Notes under the pieces: generated by a model
The model's database searches: none
The model's input: the letters and a program-made list of their open reading frames with translations, nothing else
Told to the model about the DNA's origin: nothing
Made by a program: the position numbers and the translations under genes
DNA from: SABI01 sp963677695
Lineage (GTDB): Bacteria > Spirochaetota > Spirochaetia > Sphaerochaetales > Sphaerochaetaceae
DNA: 64,000 nt
Direction: 5' to 3'
Assembly: GCA_963677695.2 (NCBI GenBank)
Contig: CAXXUJ010000001.1
Location: 1,612,001-1,676,000 of the forward strand
In this document: positions 1-8,791 of the stretch, one piece after another
Numbering within the stretch: position 1 is the stretch's first letter
How the letters are laid out: every line of letters starts with the position of its first letter

Positions 1-2
1 CG

Positions 3-1199
3 GGGGGGAATCAGCTTGATATAGGTGATGATCTCCATTTCTATGTAAACTCATATCAGGATGCCTTCACCTTCTCTTCAGATATCAGCATCTCAGCAGA
101 ACTGCTTCATGATTCCACAGTGGAAACCTCGGTGCAGGTGAATACTCTGTTCGCCGAGTTCTATCTCGGTGATGAATTTGTGCTGAAGGCAGGGGACTAT
201 GTCGAATATGGAGGGAGTGCGAACCTGCTTTCTCCATTGAATCTCTTTCACTCAACGAATCCGGAGAATCTGTTCAAAGGAGATCTGGACCATATCCTGC
301 AGCCTGAGCATCTTATCAAGCTCGCATGGCTGAGTGACAGTCTCAGCATTGACTGTATTGTCGCTCCGCTGATCACTCCTCCCTCCCTTGTTCCCGTGGA
401 TTCCATCTGGTTTCCCGTCAACCAGTTCCCCGCGGCTATAGAACTCGTAAGCAAAGACCTCCTCCGGGGTGATATTTCCTATGAGGACGCCTCGTTTTCT
501 CAAGACTCTCTGGATGATATGAGTGTGCAGGCACGAATATCAGGAAACACAATGTCCCTTGACTGGTCTCTCCTCGGTTTCTACGGATACGACAGGGATA
601 TAGCAAACCAGATTCTCATAGGAGATCTAGCTGATGCCGATGATACCTATGATGTGTATCTCATACCGATCGAGGCAAAGAAAGCTGTCATCGGTGCGTC
701 AGTCTCCACGACACTCGGAGAACTTGGTCTCCATAGTGATATCACATACACCTTCGGTAAAGTCCTTGGTACTGAATGGCTCCATTTTACCGGATCAATC
801 TTTTCTCCGGATGCTGAGCAGGAGATGACGGATGCCCGGGTACTGAACTATGTGGCAGGAGTAGATCTGGACATGATGCCATTGAGAACGTTCTGTACCT
901 TCGAAGTTCACGGAATGAAGGCCTATACTGATGAGGATGTACTTCTCCCAATGTATTCACGGGTGTTGAGTTTTATGACGAATACGGTGAGTGAGGATTA
1001 CACGCTTTCACTTAACACGGTCTCTCTTATTTCACTGGAAGATTCCAGCGGTGTATTTTATCTCTCAGGTGTATGGGATCCTTCCTCAGAATTATCTGTT
1101 TCGGTAAGTTTACCATTCTTCTTCGGTGATGAGGATAGTGAGTTCGGGCAGTACAGCGGGCGGGGGTACCCCATCGTGAAAGGTGTTATCCGATTCTGA
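3..1199 (+). CDS. Outer-membrane beta-barrel-like protein, 5' end outside the window
   Basis: The reading frame is open from base 3 with no stop, so the gene begins upstream; a GTG at 120 is an internal codon, not a convincing start. The visible 398 codons lack long hydrophobic helices. They alternate polar and hydrophobic residues and have many aromatic and Asp/Ser-rich turns, as expected of an outer-membrane barrel. The last residue is Phe (ending KGVIRF), the usual terminal signal for barrel insertion by BamA. No family is recognised. It ends 4 bases before the convergent selD stop, and no terminator hairpin separates them. It could be a transporter-like barrel or a surface antigen; the fold is inferred from composition and the C-terminus only. 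Confidence 0.6.
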   Translation, partial: GGNQLDIGDDLHFYVNSYQDAFTFSSDISISAELLHDSTVETSVQVNTLFAEFYLGDEFVLKAGDYVEYGGSANLLSPLNLFHSTNPENLFKGDLDHILQPEHLIKLAWLSDSLSIDCIVAPLITPPSLVPVDSIWFPVNQFPAAIELVSKDLLRGDISYEDASFSQDSLDDMSVQARISGNTMSLDWSLLGFYGYDRDIANQILIGDLADADDTYDVYLIPIEAKKAVIGASVSTTLGELGLHSDITYTFGKVLGTEWLHFTGSIFSPDAEQEMTDARVLNYVAGVDLDMMPLRTFCTFEVHGMKAYTDEDVLLPMYSRVLSFMTNTVSEDYTLSLNTVSLISLEDSSGVFYLSGVWDPSSELSVSVSLPFFFGDEDSEFGQYSGRGYPIVKGVIRF

Positions 1200-1203
1200 G
1201 CAG

Positions 1204-2253
1204 CTACCGTATTACTCTGACACTGTTCCCTTCTGTAATCTCACCGATCACCTGAAAGAAAATTCCCTTGTCATAGAGTTCTTCTAGAACAGCGTTGTAT
1301 ACTTCGGTGGGAACGGCTGCCAGCAGTCCACCTGAGGTCTCAGGTGTGAACATCAGAAGCTGCTGCTGTTCACTGACTGAATCGTCGAAGGAGAAGTATT
1401 CGCCGTAGGCTTTCCTGTTTTTAAACGTTCCTCCCGGGAACAGCTCCTGTTCAGCGTACTCTGCCGCTCCATCGAGGAAGGGGAGTGCCATGTAGGAAAT
1501 ATAGGCACCTGTCCCGCTCTTTTCGATCATCTCATAGAGATGGCCGGGGAGGGCGAACCCCGTGATATCGGTACAGCACTTCACGCCGTGCTTTACAAGC
1601 ACCCGTGCGGCATTCCTGTTCAACCGTGCCATGCTTTCAATCGCACCGTCGATATGAGCTTTTTGTGCTTTCTGATTCTTTCCTGCGGTCGTGATGATAC
1701 CGGTTCCCAGCGGTTTGGTGATCAGGAGGATATCACCTACCTGTGCGCCTCCCTTGGTCATGATATGATCGGGGTCTGCTAGACCCATGACCGAGAGGCC
1801 GTACTTCGGTTCAGTGTCATCAACGGTATGGCCTCCTGCGACAATACCTCCCGCCTCCTTCACCTTCTCGGCACCGCCTTTCAGAATTTCAGATATGATC
1901 TCAGGATCAAGGTCTTTCGGGAATCCGCAGATGTTGAGGGCAAGGGTGACTTCCCCTCCCATCGCGTAGATATCGCTGAGGGCATTTGCTGCTGCCACAG
2001 CACCGAACGAGTAGGGGTCATCGACAACGGGCGTGAAAAAATCGACGGTGAGAATTGCCGCCTTGTCATCGCTTACACGGTAGACAGCTGCATCGTCGCT
2101 GATTTCGAGGCCTATGATAAGATTGTCGTCATTCACATCGGAAAATATTGTGGTAAGCGGCTGCAGAACCTGCGCCAGGGAAGAAGCTCCCCTCTTAGCT
2201 GCTCATCCCGCTGCTGCGACCATCGATGTGAGTCTGATCTCTTCAGTCGACAT
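1204..2253 (-). CDS. selD: Selenide, water dikinase (SelD), itself a selenoprotein
   Basis: SelD makes selenophosphate from selenide and ATP for selenocysteine and selenouridine synthesis. The conserved core is present: a DDAAVY metal/ATP motif, TVDFFTP, an AGGHTVDD motif and LLITKPLGTG. A normal ORF call would start at the GTG at 2136, but the same frame continues upstream through one TGA (2205-2203) to an ATG at 2253, which has AAAGGAG 8 to 9 bases before it. The extended N-terminus reads MSTEEIRLTSMVAAAG-U-AAK. This matches the E. coli N-terminus, where Cys17 and Lys20 are essential: here Sec17 and Lys20 sit at exactly those positions. The full protein is 349 residues, normal for SelD. Sec at this site is known in several bacterial SelD proteins. 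No other selenocysteine-machinery gene lies in the window. Confidence 0.93.
2177..2205 (-). other. Selenocysteine TGA codon with a candidate bacterial SECIS hairpin
   Basis: The TGA occupies 2205-2203 on the minus strand. Nine bases after it, AGGG (2193-2190) can pair with CCCT (2180-2177) around a nine-base loop that begins with G, as bacterial SECIS loops do. The stem is short and its loop lies slightly closer to the TGA than the usual spacing, and other pairings of the same bases are possible. The codon call is strong because of its position in SelD; the exact hairpin is tentative. Confidence 0.6.
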
Positions 2254-2366
2254 CTATATGCTGCTCCTTTTTAAGAATTGTTCCTGAAAGAGTAGCTGGT
2301 ATGGAGGTGTAATTCAACCCGTTTGAAGAGAAAGTACTCAGGCATTGAAAATAGAATAAAACCCTA

Positions 2367-2396
2367 TTGGTTATTTAAAACATTCTATGATACTAT
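2367..2396 (+). promoter_or_regulatory. Probable sigma-70 promoter of the tRNA-Gly gene
   Basis: TTGGTT (2367-2372) and TACTAT (2391-2396) are separated by 18 bases, which predicts a transcript start near 2403, about 40 bases before the mature tRNA. Confidence 0.5.
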
Positions 2397-2408
2397 ACTT
2401 CTGCTGTG

Positions 2409-2427
2409 AGTCGTTATTTTAACGACT
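2409..2427 (+). other. Hairpin in the tRNA-Gly 5' leader
   Basis: AGTCGTT (2409-2415) and AACGACT (2421-2427) are perfectly complementary around a five-base loop. The hairpin lies between the predicted transcript start and the tRNA 5' end, so it would be removed by RNase P. Its role is unknown. Confidence 0.55.
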
Positions 2428-2442
2428 TGAAATAAGGCGATT

Positions 2443-2514
2443 GCGACTGTCGTATAACGGCTATTACCCAAGCTTCCCAAGCTTGTGACGGGGGTTCGAC
2501 TCCCCTCAGTCGCT
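2443..2514 (+). tRNA. tRNA-Gly (anticodon CCC)
   Basis: The 72 bases fold as a cloverleaf. The acceptor stem pairs GCGACTG (2443-2449) with CAGTCGC (2507-2513), with U at the discriminator position (2514) as in bacterial tRNA-Gly. The anticodon stem pairs CAAGC (2469-2473) with GCTTG (2481-2485) around loop TTCCCAA, placing anticodon CCC at 2476-2478. The T arm pairs GGGGG with CCCCT around loop TTCGACT. The D arm is weak and AT-rich. CCA is not encoded. A short CGAACC/GGTTCG hairpin at 2553-2571 follows but has no T-tract. Confidence 0.93.
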
Positions 2515-2600
2515 TGCATGAATCCAATGTGATCCTTCTGATTCGAACATGTCGAACCTGAAATCGGTTCGGCAGTTTGTACGAGACCCTTATTCAACCC

Positions 2601-3302
2601 ATGATGAAGCCGACAGTTCTAATAGTAGAAGATAACACACCTCTCAGGCTCGCCATCCATGATTGTCTCACCCGTGAACATTTTACGTCTTTTTGTTGCG
2701 AGAGTGCCGGTGAGGCTTTAGAGCTTTACAAAGAACATTCACCGCAGTTCGTTCTCCTCGATATCATGCTCCCGGACGGGGAAGGGTATGACCTTATCCC
2801 GGTCATGAGAGAGTACCACGATTCCTACATTCTCATGCTTACGTCCCTGAGCGATATCGAGAGCAAGAAGATCGCATATGAAAATGGTGCCGATGACTAT
2901 ATGACGAAACCGTTTGATATGGATGAGCTCCTGTTCAAACTGAGAGCGGCACGGAAACGGCTCTCTTCCTACCATGATATCTGTCAGGTCGGTGATATCT
3001 CCCTGAAGGTGTCAACGGGAGAGTTGATGTGCGGCAATAAGCTGGTTCTCCTTCCCCCAAGCCAGAGCAGGCTTCTCAAGGGCTTGATAGACACCAGCCG
3101 CAGGCATGCTGTTCTCTCGCTGGAGGATTGCAACCGGGAGATATTCCCCACAGAAATGCACTCAAGACGGCAGCTCCATACCATTGTCGCACGGTTGAGA
3201 AGTTCCCTGGAACAGATAGGAAGCAGAGAGATCCTTGTCGATTCGGTCTACGGTAAGGGATATACCCTTACCGTACTGCATGAGAGCAGGCATAGTGACT
3301 GA
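2601..3302 (+). CDS. OmpR/PhoB-family response regulator
   Basis: This is a two-component response regulator that binds DNA when phosphorylated. The receiver domain covers residues 1-120, with acidic pair Glu10/Asp11, phospho-acceptor Asp54 in LLDIMLPDGEGYDL and Lys103 in MTKPFD. The C-terminal winged helix covers about 130-230 and ends in the typical VYGKGYTL wing. I chose the ATG at 2601 because the protein then begins MMKPTVLIVEDN, as in the family; the TTG at 2577 adds residues with no similarity. The Shine-Dalgarno is weak. Its stop overlaps the start of the sensor kinase, so the two form one operon and almost certainly one signalling pair. The target genes are not known. Confidence 0.9.
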   Translation: MMKPTVLIVEDNTPLRLAIHDCLTREHFTSFCCESAGEALELYKEHSPQFVLLDIMLPDGEGYDLIPVMREYHDSYILMLTSLSDIESKKIAYENGADDYMTKPFDMDELLFKLRAARKRLSSYHDICQVGDISLKVSTGELMCGNKLVLLPPSQSRLLKGLIDTSRRHAVLSLEDCNREIFPTEMHSRRQLHTIVARLRSSLEQIGSREILVDSVYGKGYTLTVLHESRHSD

Positions 3303-5202
3303 GAAGAGAGATGTCCGATATAGAAAGTTCGCGCTGCTCATTCTCATCGCTGTAGGGGTCCACCTTGCAGTCCTTATAACGATGAATCTCTATAACGGAC
3401 GTGAATACTCCTCAGCTCTCCTGCATCCTGAGATCATTGATATCGACACGGTTGTAAAGCCGGAGGCTGAAAGAGAGAGGCAGGTCACTGCAGTCAATCC
3501 GACGATGTATGAGACTTCAGCTGGGGAGACCGGAAAACCGATCCTTGTCGTTCCTGATCTCGGTGATGAGGAGGAAAGCTTTATACGGATCATCTCTTCT
3601 CAGGGAGAAGAGGTCACCATCATCATCGAGGATACGCATGCTCCCTTCACCGTGACATCTCATGGAGTTGAGATCGGACAGAATATAGCGAAAAACACCC
3701 CGGGATATGTTCCTAACCGCGCGTATGCGGCATACACCTTCACTCACGATGATTATGTGTATGAGGAGGGCAGGTATGTTTTGGATCTCACTATAGCTCA
3801 ACACTACAGGACAAAGGGGATGCAGGCGAATTCCTTCTTCCTCATAGGCAGTCCCGTAACAATCAGCCATTACCTCCAGCAGAGACTGATGACTGCCTCT
3901 GTCATTTTCGGTGGCTATGTGCTTCTCCTCGTCGCAGGTATCATCCTATTCATCCGTTTCCGCTCGGGCTATATCCTGGTAACCATCTGTATGAGCCTTG
4001 TGACTACCATGCGCTTCATTCTCCTCGGCGAGTACCCGGTATTCGCCTTCCTTCAGCTCTACGACTCCCGGCTCCTGTTTCTCGCAGATTACTTTCTCGC
4101 CGTCATGATATTCCTGTTGACCCAGCTTCTTGCAGTCGTTCTGTTCCGTTTTAGAATCTCCAGGATCATCATTGCCGTGTACAGTGTGTGTTTTTTATCT
4201 CTCGAGATGTTCGGGATCATACGGGGTCATCTCGCTATCACCTTCATCATGCATCTATTGGGAATTCTGGTCACCCTCTTTGTAGCTTCCTCTTCTGAAA
4301 GCGAGTACCGCAGGTACAGCTTTCTCATCATTGTCACCTATACCATTTTCTCTGCAAGCGTCACTCACCAGATACTTCTCTATCAGGGACTGTCAGTGAG
4401 AGGCTCTTCCATCGAAATGATGTTCACAAACCAGTTCAGTGCCCTTCTGTATATAGGGAGTATCCTGTATGCAGTCATTACGACCAATTTCAGGCGTCTG
4501 CGACTTCTCGAACAGAAACAGAGAGAATTTGAGAGAAGTGTACTGCTCAGGGGTATCAGCCATGACCTCAAGCTTCCCATCTCCGTGATCAAGCTGAAGA
4601 CTCAGATGAGAGGTCGGTATGAACTGAGTCCCGAAGAGAGCAGGGAGTATGATGAAGTCATTCTGCAGGCAGCCCGGGAACTGGAGGAGATGAGTGAAGA
4701 TATCAACGCATATATGCATGCTGTTTCCGATACCGATGAGACCGGGGAGTGCTATATCCTAGAGCAGCTGAAGCTGATCGCTTCCCGCTACGAACACTTC
4801 GGAAACGATAAGGGAGTGCAGTTCCAGGTGTTCCTTGATGAAACTGAATGCCTCATCCCTACCGGAGCCCTGAAATTCGAACGGATGGTCTGCAATCTGA
4901 TTGACAACGCATTCAAATACAGCAGAGACCCGGGAACTGTCACCCTGCGGTACACGTGCGGAAAACAGATACGCATCGCTGTTGAAGATACCGGTATCGG
5001 AATGGAGAAAGATATGATTGACCTTGTCATGAAACCTTTCTTTCGTGTCGATAGAAGCCGCAGCTCAAAGGGTACCGGTCTCGGTCTCAGTGTCGTGAAG
5101 GCTGTTGTCGAGAATCTGAATGCTGAGATTGAGATCGAAAGCTTTCCTGATAAAGGTACTCAGATAGCTGTTATCATCCCCAGACATAAAATCTCTCACT
5201 GA
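3295..5202 (+). CDS. Membrane sensor histidine kinase with a 7TM-DISM-like sensor
   Basis: This is the partner of the preceding response regulator. From GTG 3295 (with AGCAGG just upstream) the protein is 635 residues; an ATG at 3280 is the alternative start. Order: TM1 (about 12-30), an extracytoplasmic domain (about 31-195), a run of roughly seven membrane helices (about 198-395), a coiled linker, then the kinase core. The phospho-acceptor is His423 in RGISHDLKLPIS. The N box is NLIDNAFKYS (from Asn534), with G1 DTGIGM near 565 and G2 GTGLGL near 593. The layout matches 7TMR-DISM sensor kinases, which usually sense small extracellular ligands such as carbohydrates. The ligand cannot be read from sequence. 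The start overlaps the regulator stop by 8 bases. Confidence 0.9.
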   Translation: MTEKRDVRYRKFALLILIAVGVHLAVLITMNLYNGREYSSALLHPEIIDIDTVVKPEAERERQVTAVNPTMYETSAGETGKPILVVPDLGDEEESFIRIISSQGEEVTIIIEDTHAPFTVTSHGVEIGQNIAKNTPGYVPNRAYAAYTFTHDDYVYEEGRYVLDLTIAQHYRTKGMQANSFFLIGSPVTISHYLQQRLMTASVIFGGYVLLLVAGIILFIRFRSGYILVTICMSLVTTMRFILLGEYPVFAFLQLYDSRLLFLADYFLAVMIFLLTQLLAVVLFRFRISRIIIAVYSVCFLSLEMFGIIRGHLAITFIMHLLGILVTLFVASSSESEYRRYSFLIIVTYTIFSASVTHQILLYQGLSVRGSSIEMMFTNQFSALLYIGSILYAVITTNFRRLRLLEQKQREFERSVLLRGISHDLKLPISVIKLKTQMRGRYELSPEESREYDEVILQAARELEEMSEDINAYMHAVSDTDETGECYILEQLKLIASRYEHFGNDKGVQFQVFLDETECLIPTGALKFERMVCNLIDNAFKYSRDPGTVTLRYTCGKQIRIAVEDTGIGMEKDMIDLVMKPFFRVDRSRSSKGTGLGLSVVKAVVENLNAEIEIESFPDKGTQIAVIIPRHKISH

Positions 5203-5431
5203 ATCCTTTCATTTTGGACAGAATGTGCAACTATTCTCAGATTCCATGATACCTACATGAGTAGTCTTTAGGGGAGAGTTGTGCTCTTAACATACTAAAC
5301 GGGTATAACGTTCAGGTATCTAGCTGGATACATCATTCTCGGTGAAAGGAATTACCTTTGAGAGAATCGAGACTTGTTGAACAGCCCACTTCCTCAAGAA
5401 AAGACGATAGATATGATCATGGAGGTGTGTT

Positions 5432-6877
5432 ATGAGGTTCGGTAACTATGGGAAGATGTGTGTGATCGCCTGTATCGCTATCGCAGTAAGTATGCTCTCA
5501 GGATGTTTTCTACTCGGTCCTGACATGATCACTGTGACGTTTGACAGTCAGAATGGTGATTCGGTTATAACGCAGGAGATCGAGATAGATAGTCAGGCTA
5601 TCCAGCCTGAGACTCCTGTGAAGAAGGGCTACGGGTTTGTAGGATGGTATGCAGATAAAGAAGGCACCGGTGAGCGCTGGGATTTTTCAATCGACACAGT
5701 CACGTCAGATCTGACACTGTATGCAGTGTGGACTGACCAAGTCTATACTCTCACCCTTTCAGACGGTGATGGGACTGGCGGCAGCGGAACTGTTATTGCT
5801 GCCTTTGGCGGCCAGATGCCTGAAGCATCTATGCCGATTCTTCCAGGGTATGAGTTCGGTGGATATTTCACTGTAGCAGATGGTTCCGGTGACCAGTACT
5901 ATAGCTCGAACATGAGCAGCACTCTTGACTGGGATATCGAAGCTGATACGACGTTGTATGCGAATTGGGTAGCCAATACGTATTCAGTCACTCTTGATGA
6001 CGGAGAGGGTAGTGGTGGCAGCGGCAGGATTACAGTCACCTACGGCGAAGCGATGCCGACCGGAGCAACTGCTCCTGTTCCGCCACCTGCCTTGGCTGCA
6101 GAGGGTTATATTTTCCTCGGATATTTCACTGAGGATGGAGTTAAGTACTATTCAAGCAGGATGACTGGCATAAGACCCTGGGCAGTTGCTGAGGATACTA
6201 CTCTCTACGCCCGCTACGGTATTCAGCTGCCAGGTGCGTATATTACAGCAGCCTCAGAACCATGGGTTGTAAATGATAATATTGATGCTATGAATGCAGT
6301 CTTTGGTGAAGGCGAATGGGATTCGTACCAATACAGTACTGCCGATATCGAAACCCTGACAGCAGATGACAGGGTTCTCTTCCTTGAGGGAGGTGATGGA
6401 AATGCTCAGGAGATGGAGGATTTTCTCAATACCGATACGAACCTTTCAGACCTTGAGGATTGGGTATATGACGGCGGTATTCTGTTCCTGAATTCTGCGC
6501 CGAATGTAGGTGATGGTATGAGCTACGGGTTTGGTAGTACACAGCTGGTGTATTCTGAAGAGCAGTCATCTGTTTCTATTGCAGATGGTTTTTATACTAC
6601 AATTTGTGGAAGCGACTTCACTCCGCTTGTTCAGGATTATACCGGAGGTTCTTTCAGTCATGCATATGTTGAGGGAGAAGGATTAACGATGCTGATCTAT
6701 GGTACTGACGATGTTGAATCTGAAGTGATGGTTCTCGCTGAGAAAGTCTGGGGTAACGGTCTCGTTGTATTCGGAGGAATGACAATGCCTCATTTCCATA
6801 GTCCTTCTGATAATGGAGAGAATCAGAACCTCAGAAAAGCGATACTGGAATATCTGAGTTTCAGAGGCTGGCAGTAA
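5432..6877 (+). CDS. Surface lipoprotein with three InlB/Flg_new-type repeats
   Basis: The N-terminus is a lipoprotein signal ending in LSGC, with Cys25 as the lipid anchor. Three repeats of about 75 residues follow (about 32-100, 104-180 and 183-260). Each has the Listeria-Bacteroides beta-grasp pattern: a VTFD- or LTL-type strand, a GY-FVGWY or GYEFGGYF core and an LYAVW or LYANW end. These repeats are common in surface adhesion proteins. The C-terminal 220 residues (about 262-481) are a separate globular region with no recognised family, possibly a Rossmann-like or glutaminase-like fold. A good GGAGGTG precedes the ATG. It probably sits on the cell surface; a ligand or adhesion role is inferred from the repeats only. 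Confidence 0.8.
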   Translation: MRFGNYGKMCVIACIAIAVSMLSGCFLLGPDMITVTFDSQNGDSVITQEIEIDSQAIQPETPVKKGYGFVGWYADKEGTGERWDFSIDTVTSDLTLYAVWTDQVYTLTLSDGDGTGGSGTVIAAFGGQMPEASMPILPGYEFGGYFTVADGSGDQYYSSNMSSTLDWDIEADTTLYANWVANTYSVTLDDGEGSGGSGRITVTYGEAMPTGATAPVPPPALAAEGYIFLGYFTEDGVKYYSSRMTGIRPWAVAEDTTLYARYGIQLPGAYITAASEPWVVNDNIDAMNAVFGEGEWDSYQYSTADIETLTADDRVLFLEGGDGNAQEMEDFLNTDTNLSDLEDWVYDGGILFLNSAPNVGDGMSYGFGSTQLVYSEEQSSVSIADGFYTTICGSDFTPLVQDYTGGSFSHAYVEGEGLTMLIYGTDDVESEVMVLAEKVWGNGLVVFGGMTMPHFHSPSDNGENQNLRKAILEYLSFRGWQ

Positions 6878-7002
6878 GATCGGGATGTATTCCCAGAATA
6901 TGGTTGCTCTGTACTGAACGTGCGGAGCAGCTTCTCATTTCAGTGGAGTGTACGTTCTTTCATATGCTGGAAGGACGTATGATCCATTCAGATCGTTTTT
7001 CT

Positions 7003-7401
7003 TTACGGGCCATTCACTCGGTATCCGTCATACTCCATCTCCCATAATAGATAGGTGTAGGTCAAGTGCATGTACGTATCAGATAATTCGATGTTGATCG
7101 GACCGTATGGTACACCGTTTTCTGCTGTGAGATAGAGATAATCATTTGAATCAAATCCCCAAGTGCCTGTGATGGTCTTGCCTGAATAACGCCCTGTTAA
7201 ACTGCCGTCTGCTTCTACGGTACTGTCAAATCTGGTTCTGTTTCCGTTGATTGTTAAAATACCAGCCCAGTTGCCGATAATCGGGGAAGGATCATCTGCT
7301 TCGTGTTCGATCAAGGTAGGGTCAGGAGTGCATGAGAATATCATGAGTATCAGCATGCTTGAGATAATTATGAGAAGTATTGTTCTGTCTCTCTTTTTCA
7401 A
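7003..7401 (-). CDS. Small lipoprotein of unknown function
   Basis: A 132-residue protein whose signal peptide ends IFSC, with Cys24 as the predicted lipid attachment site. The mature part (about 25-132) carries the pattern IIGNWAGILTING...GSLTGRYSGKTITGTWGF, like small lipocalin-type or 'copper resistance NlpE-like' beta-barrel domains of secreted lipoproteins; no named family is assigned. The start codon is TTG (7401-7399), with AGCAGGG just upstream; using a later ATG would remove most of the signal peptide. It is convergent with the repeat lipoprotein and is followed upstream by a VWA lipoprotein on the same strand. Confidence 0.65.
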   Translation of the reverse strand: MKKRDRTILLIIISSMLILMIFSCTPDPTLIEHEADDPSPIIGNWAGILTINGNRTRFDSTVEADGSLTGRYSGKTITGTWGFDSNDYLYLTAENGVPYGPINIELSDTYMHLTYTYLLWEMEYDGYRVNGP

Positions 7402-7553
7402 ATTCCCTGCTTAATGTTTTTAGTGAATCAACTTATGTCCTCTAAGAAATATGTGTACAGTGTATACTTTTAAGTCTTTATCATCAAGGCTTGTGTTATC
7501 AGATATCCTCATGTAGTTCGGAGTGGTTTTGGGGATTACATACGCGTAGATAG

Positions 7554-7581
7554 AAAAGCTCCCCCGCAATGCAGGGGAGCT
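7554..7581 (-). terminator. Rho-independent terminator of the VWA lipoprotein gene
   Basis: On the minus strand AGCTCCCC pairs with GGGGAGCT around a nine-base loop (7581-7557) and is followed by TTTTC. It lies 23 bases after the stop at 7604. Confidence 0.85.
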
Positions 7582-7603
7582 GTAAAGGTCAGTCAGTCTT
7601 CTG

Positions 7604-8791
7604 TTACTTCATGAAGCGAGCATCATACTCTTCAACCATCTCACGTGCTCTGTCAAAATCGACGACAGCAGGGGAGGTGTATGTTCCAATAGCCTGTGCT
7701 GCTCCAAGACGTGTATGTACAGCTATGCGGATTTCATGAACTTTGCTCTCACTTAGGTCGTTTGTCATGAAAGTAATCATGTAGGCTCCGACCATAGAGA
7801 TATCTACTCCAATATCATCCAGAATGCCTGAGAAGTCATCCCCGGAAGAGAAGTATGCTCCACCTGTTTCCTCTGCAAGTTTTTCATATTCCATGGTATC
7901 AGGCGCAACTACATATACGTTGATTCCAGATGCATTCAGTTTGCCAATTTCTTCATCAACGGTATTATAGACTCCACCAGCATAATAGTCAAAGACATCA
8001 CTATAATCTGGAGATCCTGCAACTTCATCTGGTGTATGATAGCCGACATCTGTGATGAGGATAAATAGTTTAGCAGCAGAAGATCTGTAGGTAAATCCCA
8101 TATCATTCTGGAAGGATCCTGCTGGGTTTGATGCGGTCTCAGTTACAGCAGCTCGAGCATAATCAATAGCATCAATCTGATTTTCCGGTCCATCTGCTCC
8201 ACCGTACGCAGAAAGAGCTCCTACCGCAGTTTTGAAATCATCAACATTGCTGGTAGGTGCCAGTCTTTCACCTGTCCCCTTTCTGATATCATCCCCGAAC
8301 GTTATGAATCCCAGTCGGAAATCGAGTGCCGTGCCGGATAATGTGTCGGCGAAAGCCTGAGCCCTGGATGTCATTGTTGAGAGATATCCTCCCATACTTC
8401 CTGTTGTATCTATCACAAAGACAATGTCTGCTTCCTGGTTTGCGGCCTTTGGTGCAAATACTTCGATCGGTCGTGCTTCTCCGTTGTCATCGATAACATC
8501 GAAGAAGTCGGCACGGACAAGTCCTGTGATCAGCTCATCTGTATCAGGATCTGTTGGTTTTACGAACATTGTGATCGAGGGGAAGTTATCATACCCTCTC
8601 AGTTCGGAACCTAACCCGATAATTTCGAGATCAATCTCATTTGTAGCAATCTCCGGTGCGAGTTTGAATCCTCCATCGAACAGGCTTTCCACTGCGCTTG
8701 AGAAGATATCACAGGAAACCATGGCAATAACGAGGAATAGAATCGCCATCACGATAGATAGATTTCGTACTATGCGTTTTTTACTTTTCAT
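7604..8791 (-). CDS. Lipoprotein with a von Willebrand factor A domain
   Basis: 395 residues. The signal peptide ends MVSC, with Cys27 as the lipid anchor. A VWA domain occupies roughly residues 120-310, with a MIDAS-type motif DTTGSMGG (DxTxS variant) after a hydrophobic strand IVFVI and a second strand LFILITDVG. VWA domains bind metal and mediate protein contacts outside the cell. A region before it (about 40-115) looks like a separate beta domain. A strong AAGGAGGC lies upstream of the ATG. It is transcribed alone, ending in a good terminator. Function beyond surface protein binding is not known. Confidence 0.82.
   Translation of the reverse strand: MKSKKRIVRNLSIVMAILFLVIAMVSCDIFSSAVESLFDGGFKLAPEIATNEIDLEIIGLGSELRGYDNFPSITMFVKPTDPDTDELITGLVRADFFDVIDDNGEARPIEVFAPKAANQEADIVFVIDTTGSMGGYLSTMTSRAQAFADTLSGTALDFRLGFITFGDDIRKGTGERLAPTSNVDDFKTAVGALSAYGGADGPENQIDAIDYARAAVTETASNPAGSFQNDMGFTYRSSAAKLFILITDVGYHTPDEVAGSPDYSDVFDYYAGGVYNTVDEEIGKLNASGINVYVVAPDTMEYEKLAEETGGAYFSSGDDFSGILDDIGVDISMVGAYMITFMTNDLSESKVHEIRIAVHTRLGAAQAIGTYTSPAVVDFDRAREMVEEYDARFMK

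Noticed and set aside
2553..2571. CGAACC/GGTTCG hairpin after tRNA-Gly as a terminator
   Set aside because: No T-tract follows, and the stem is only 6 bp; the response regulator start is close behind, so read-through is also possible.
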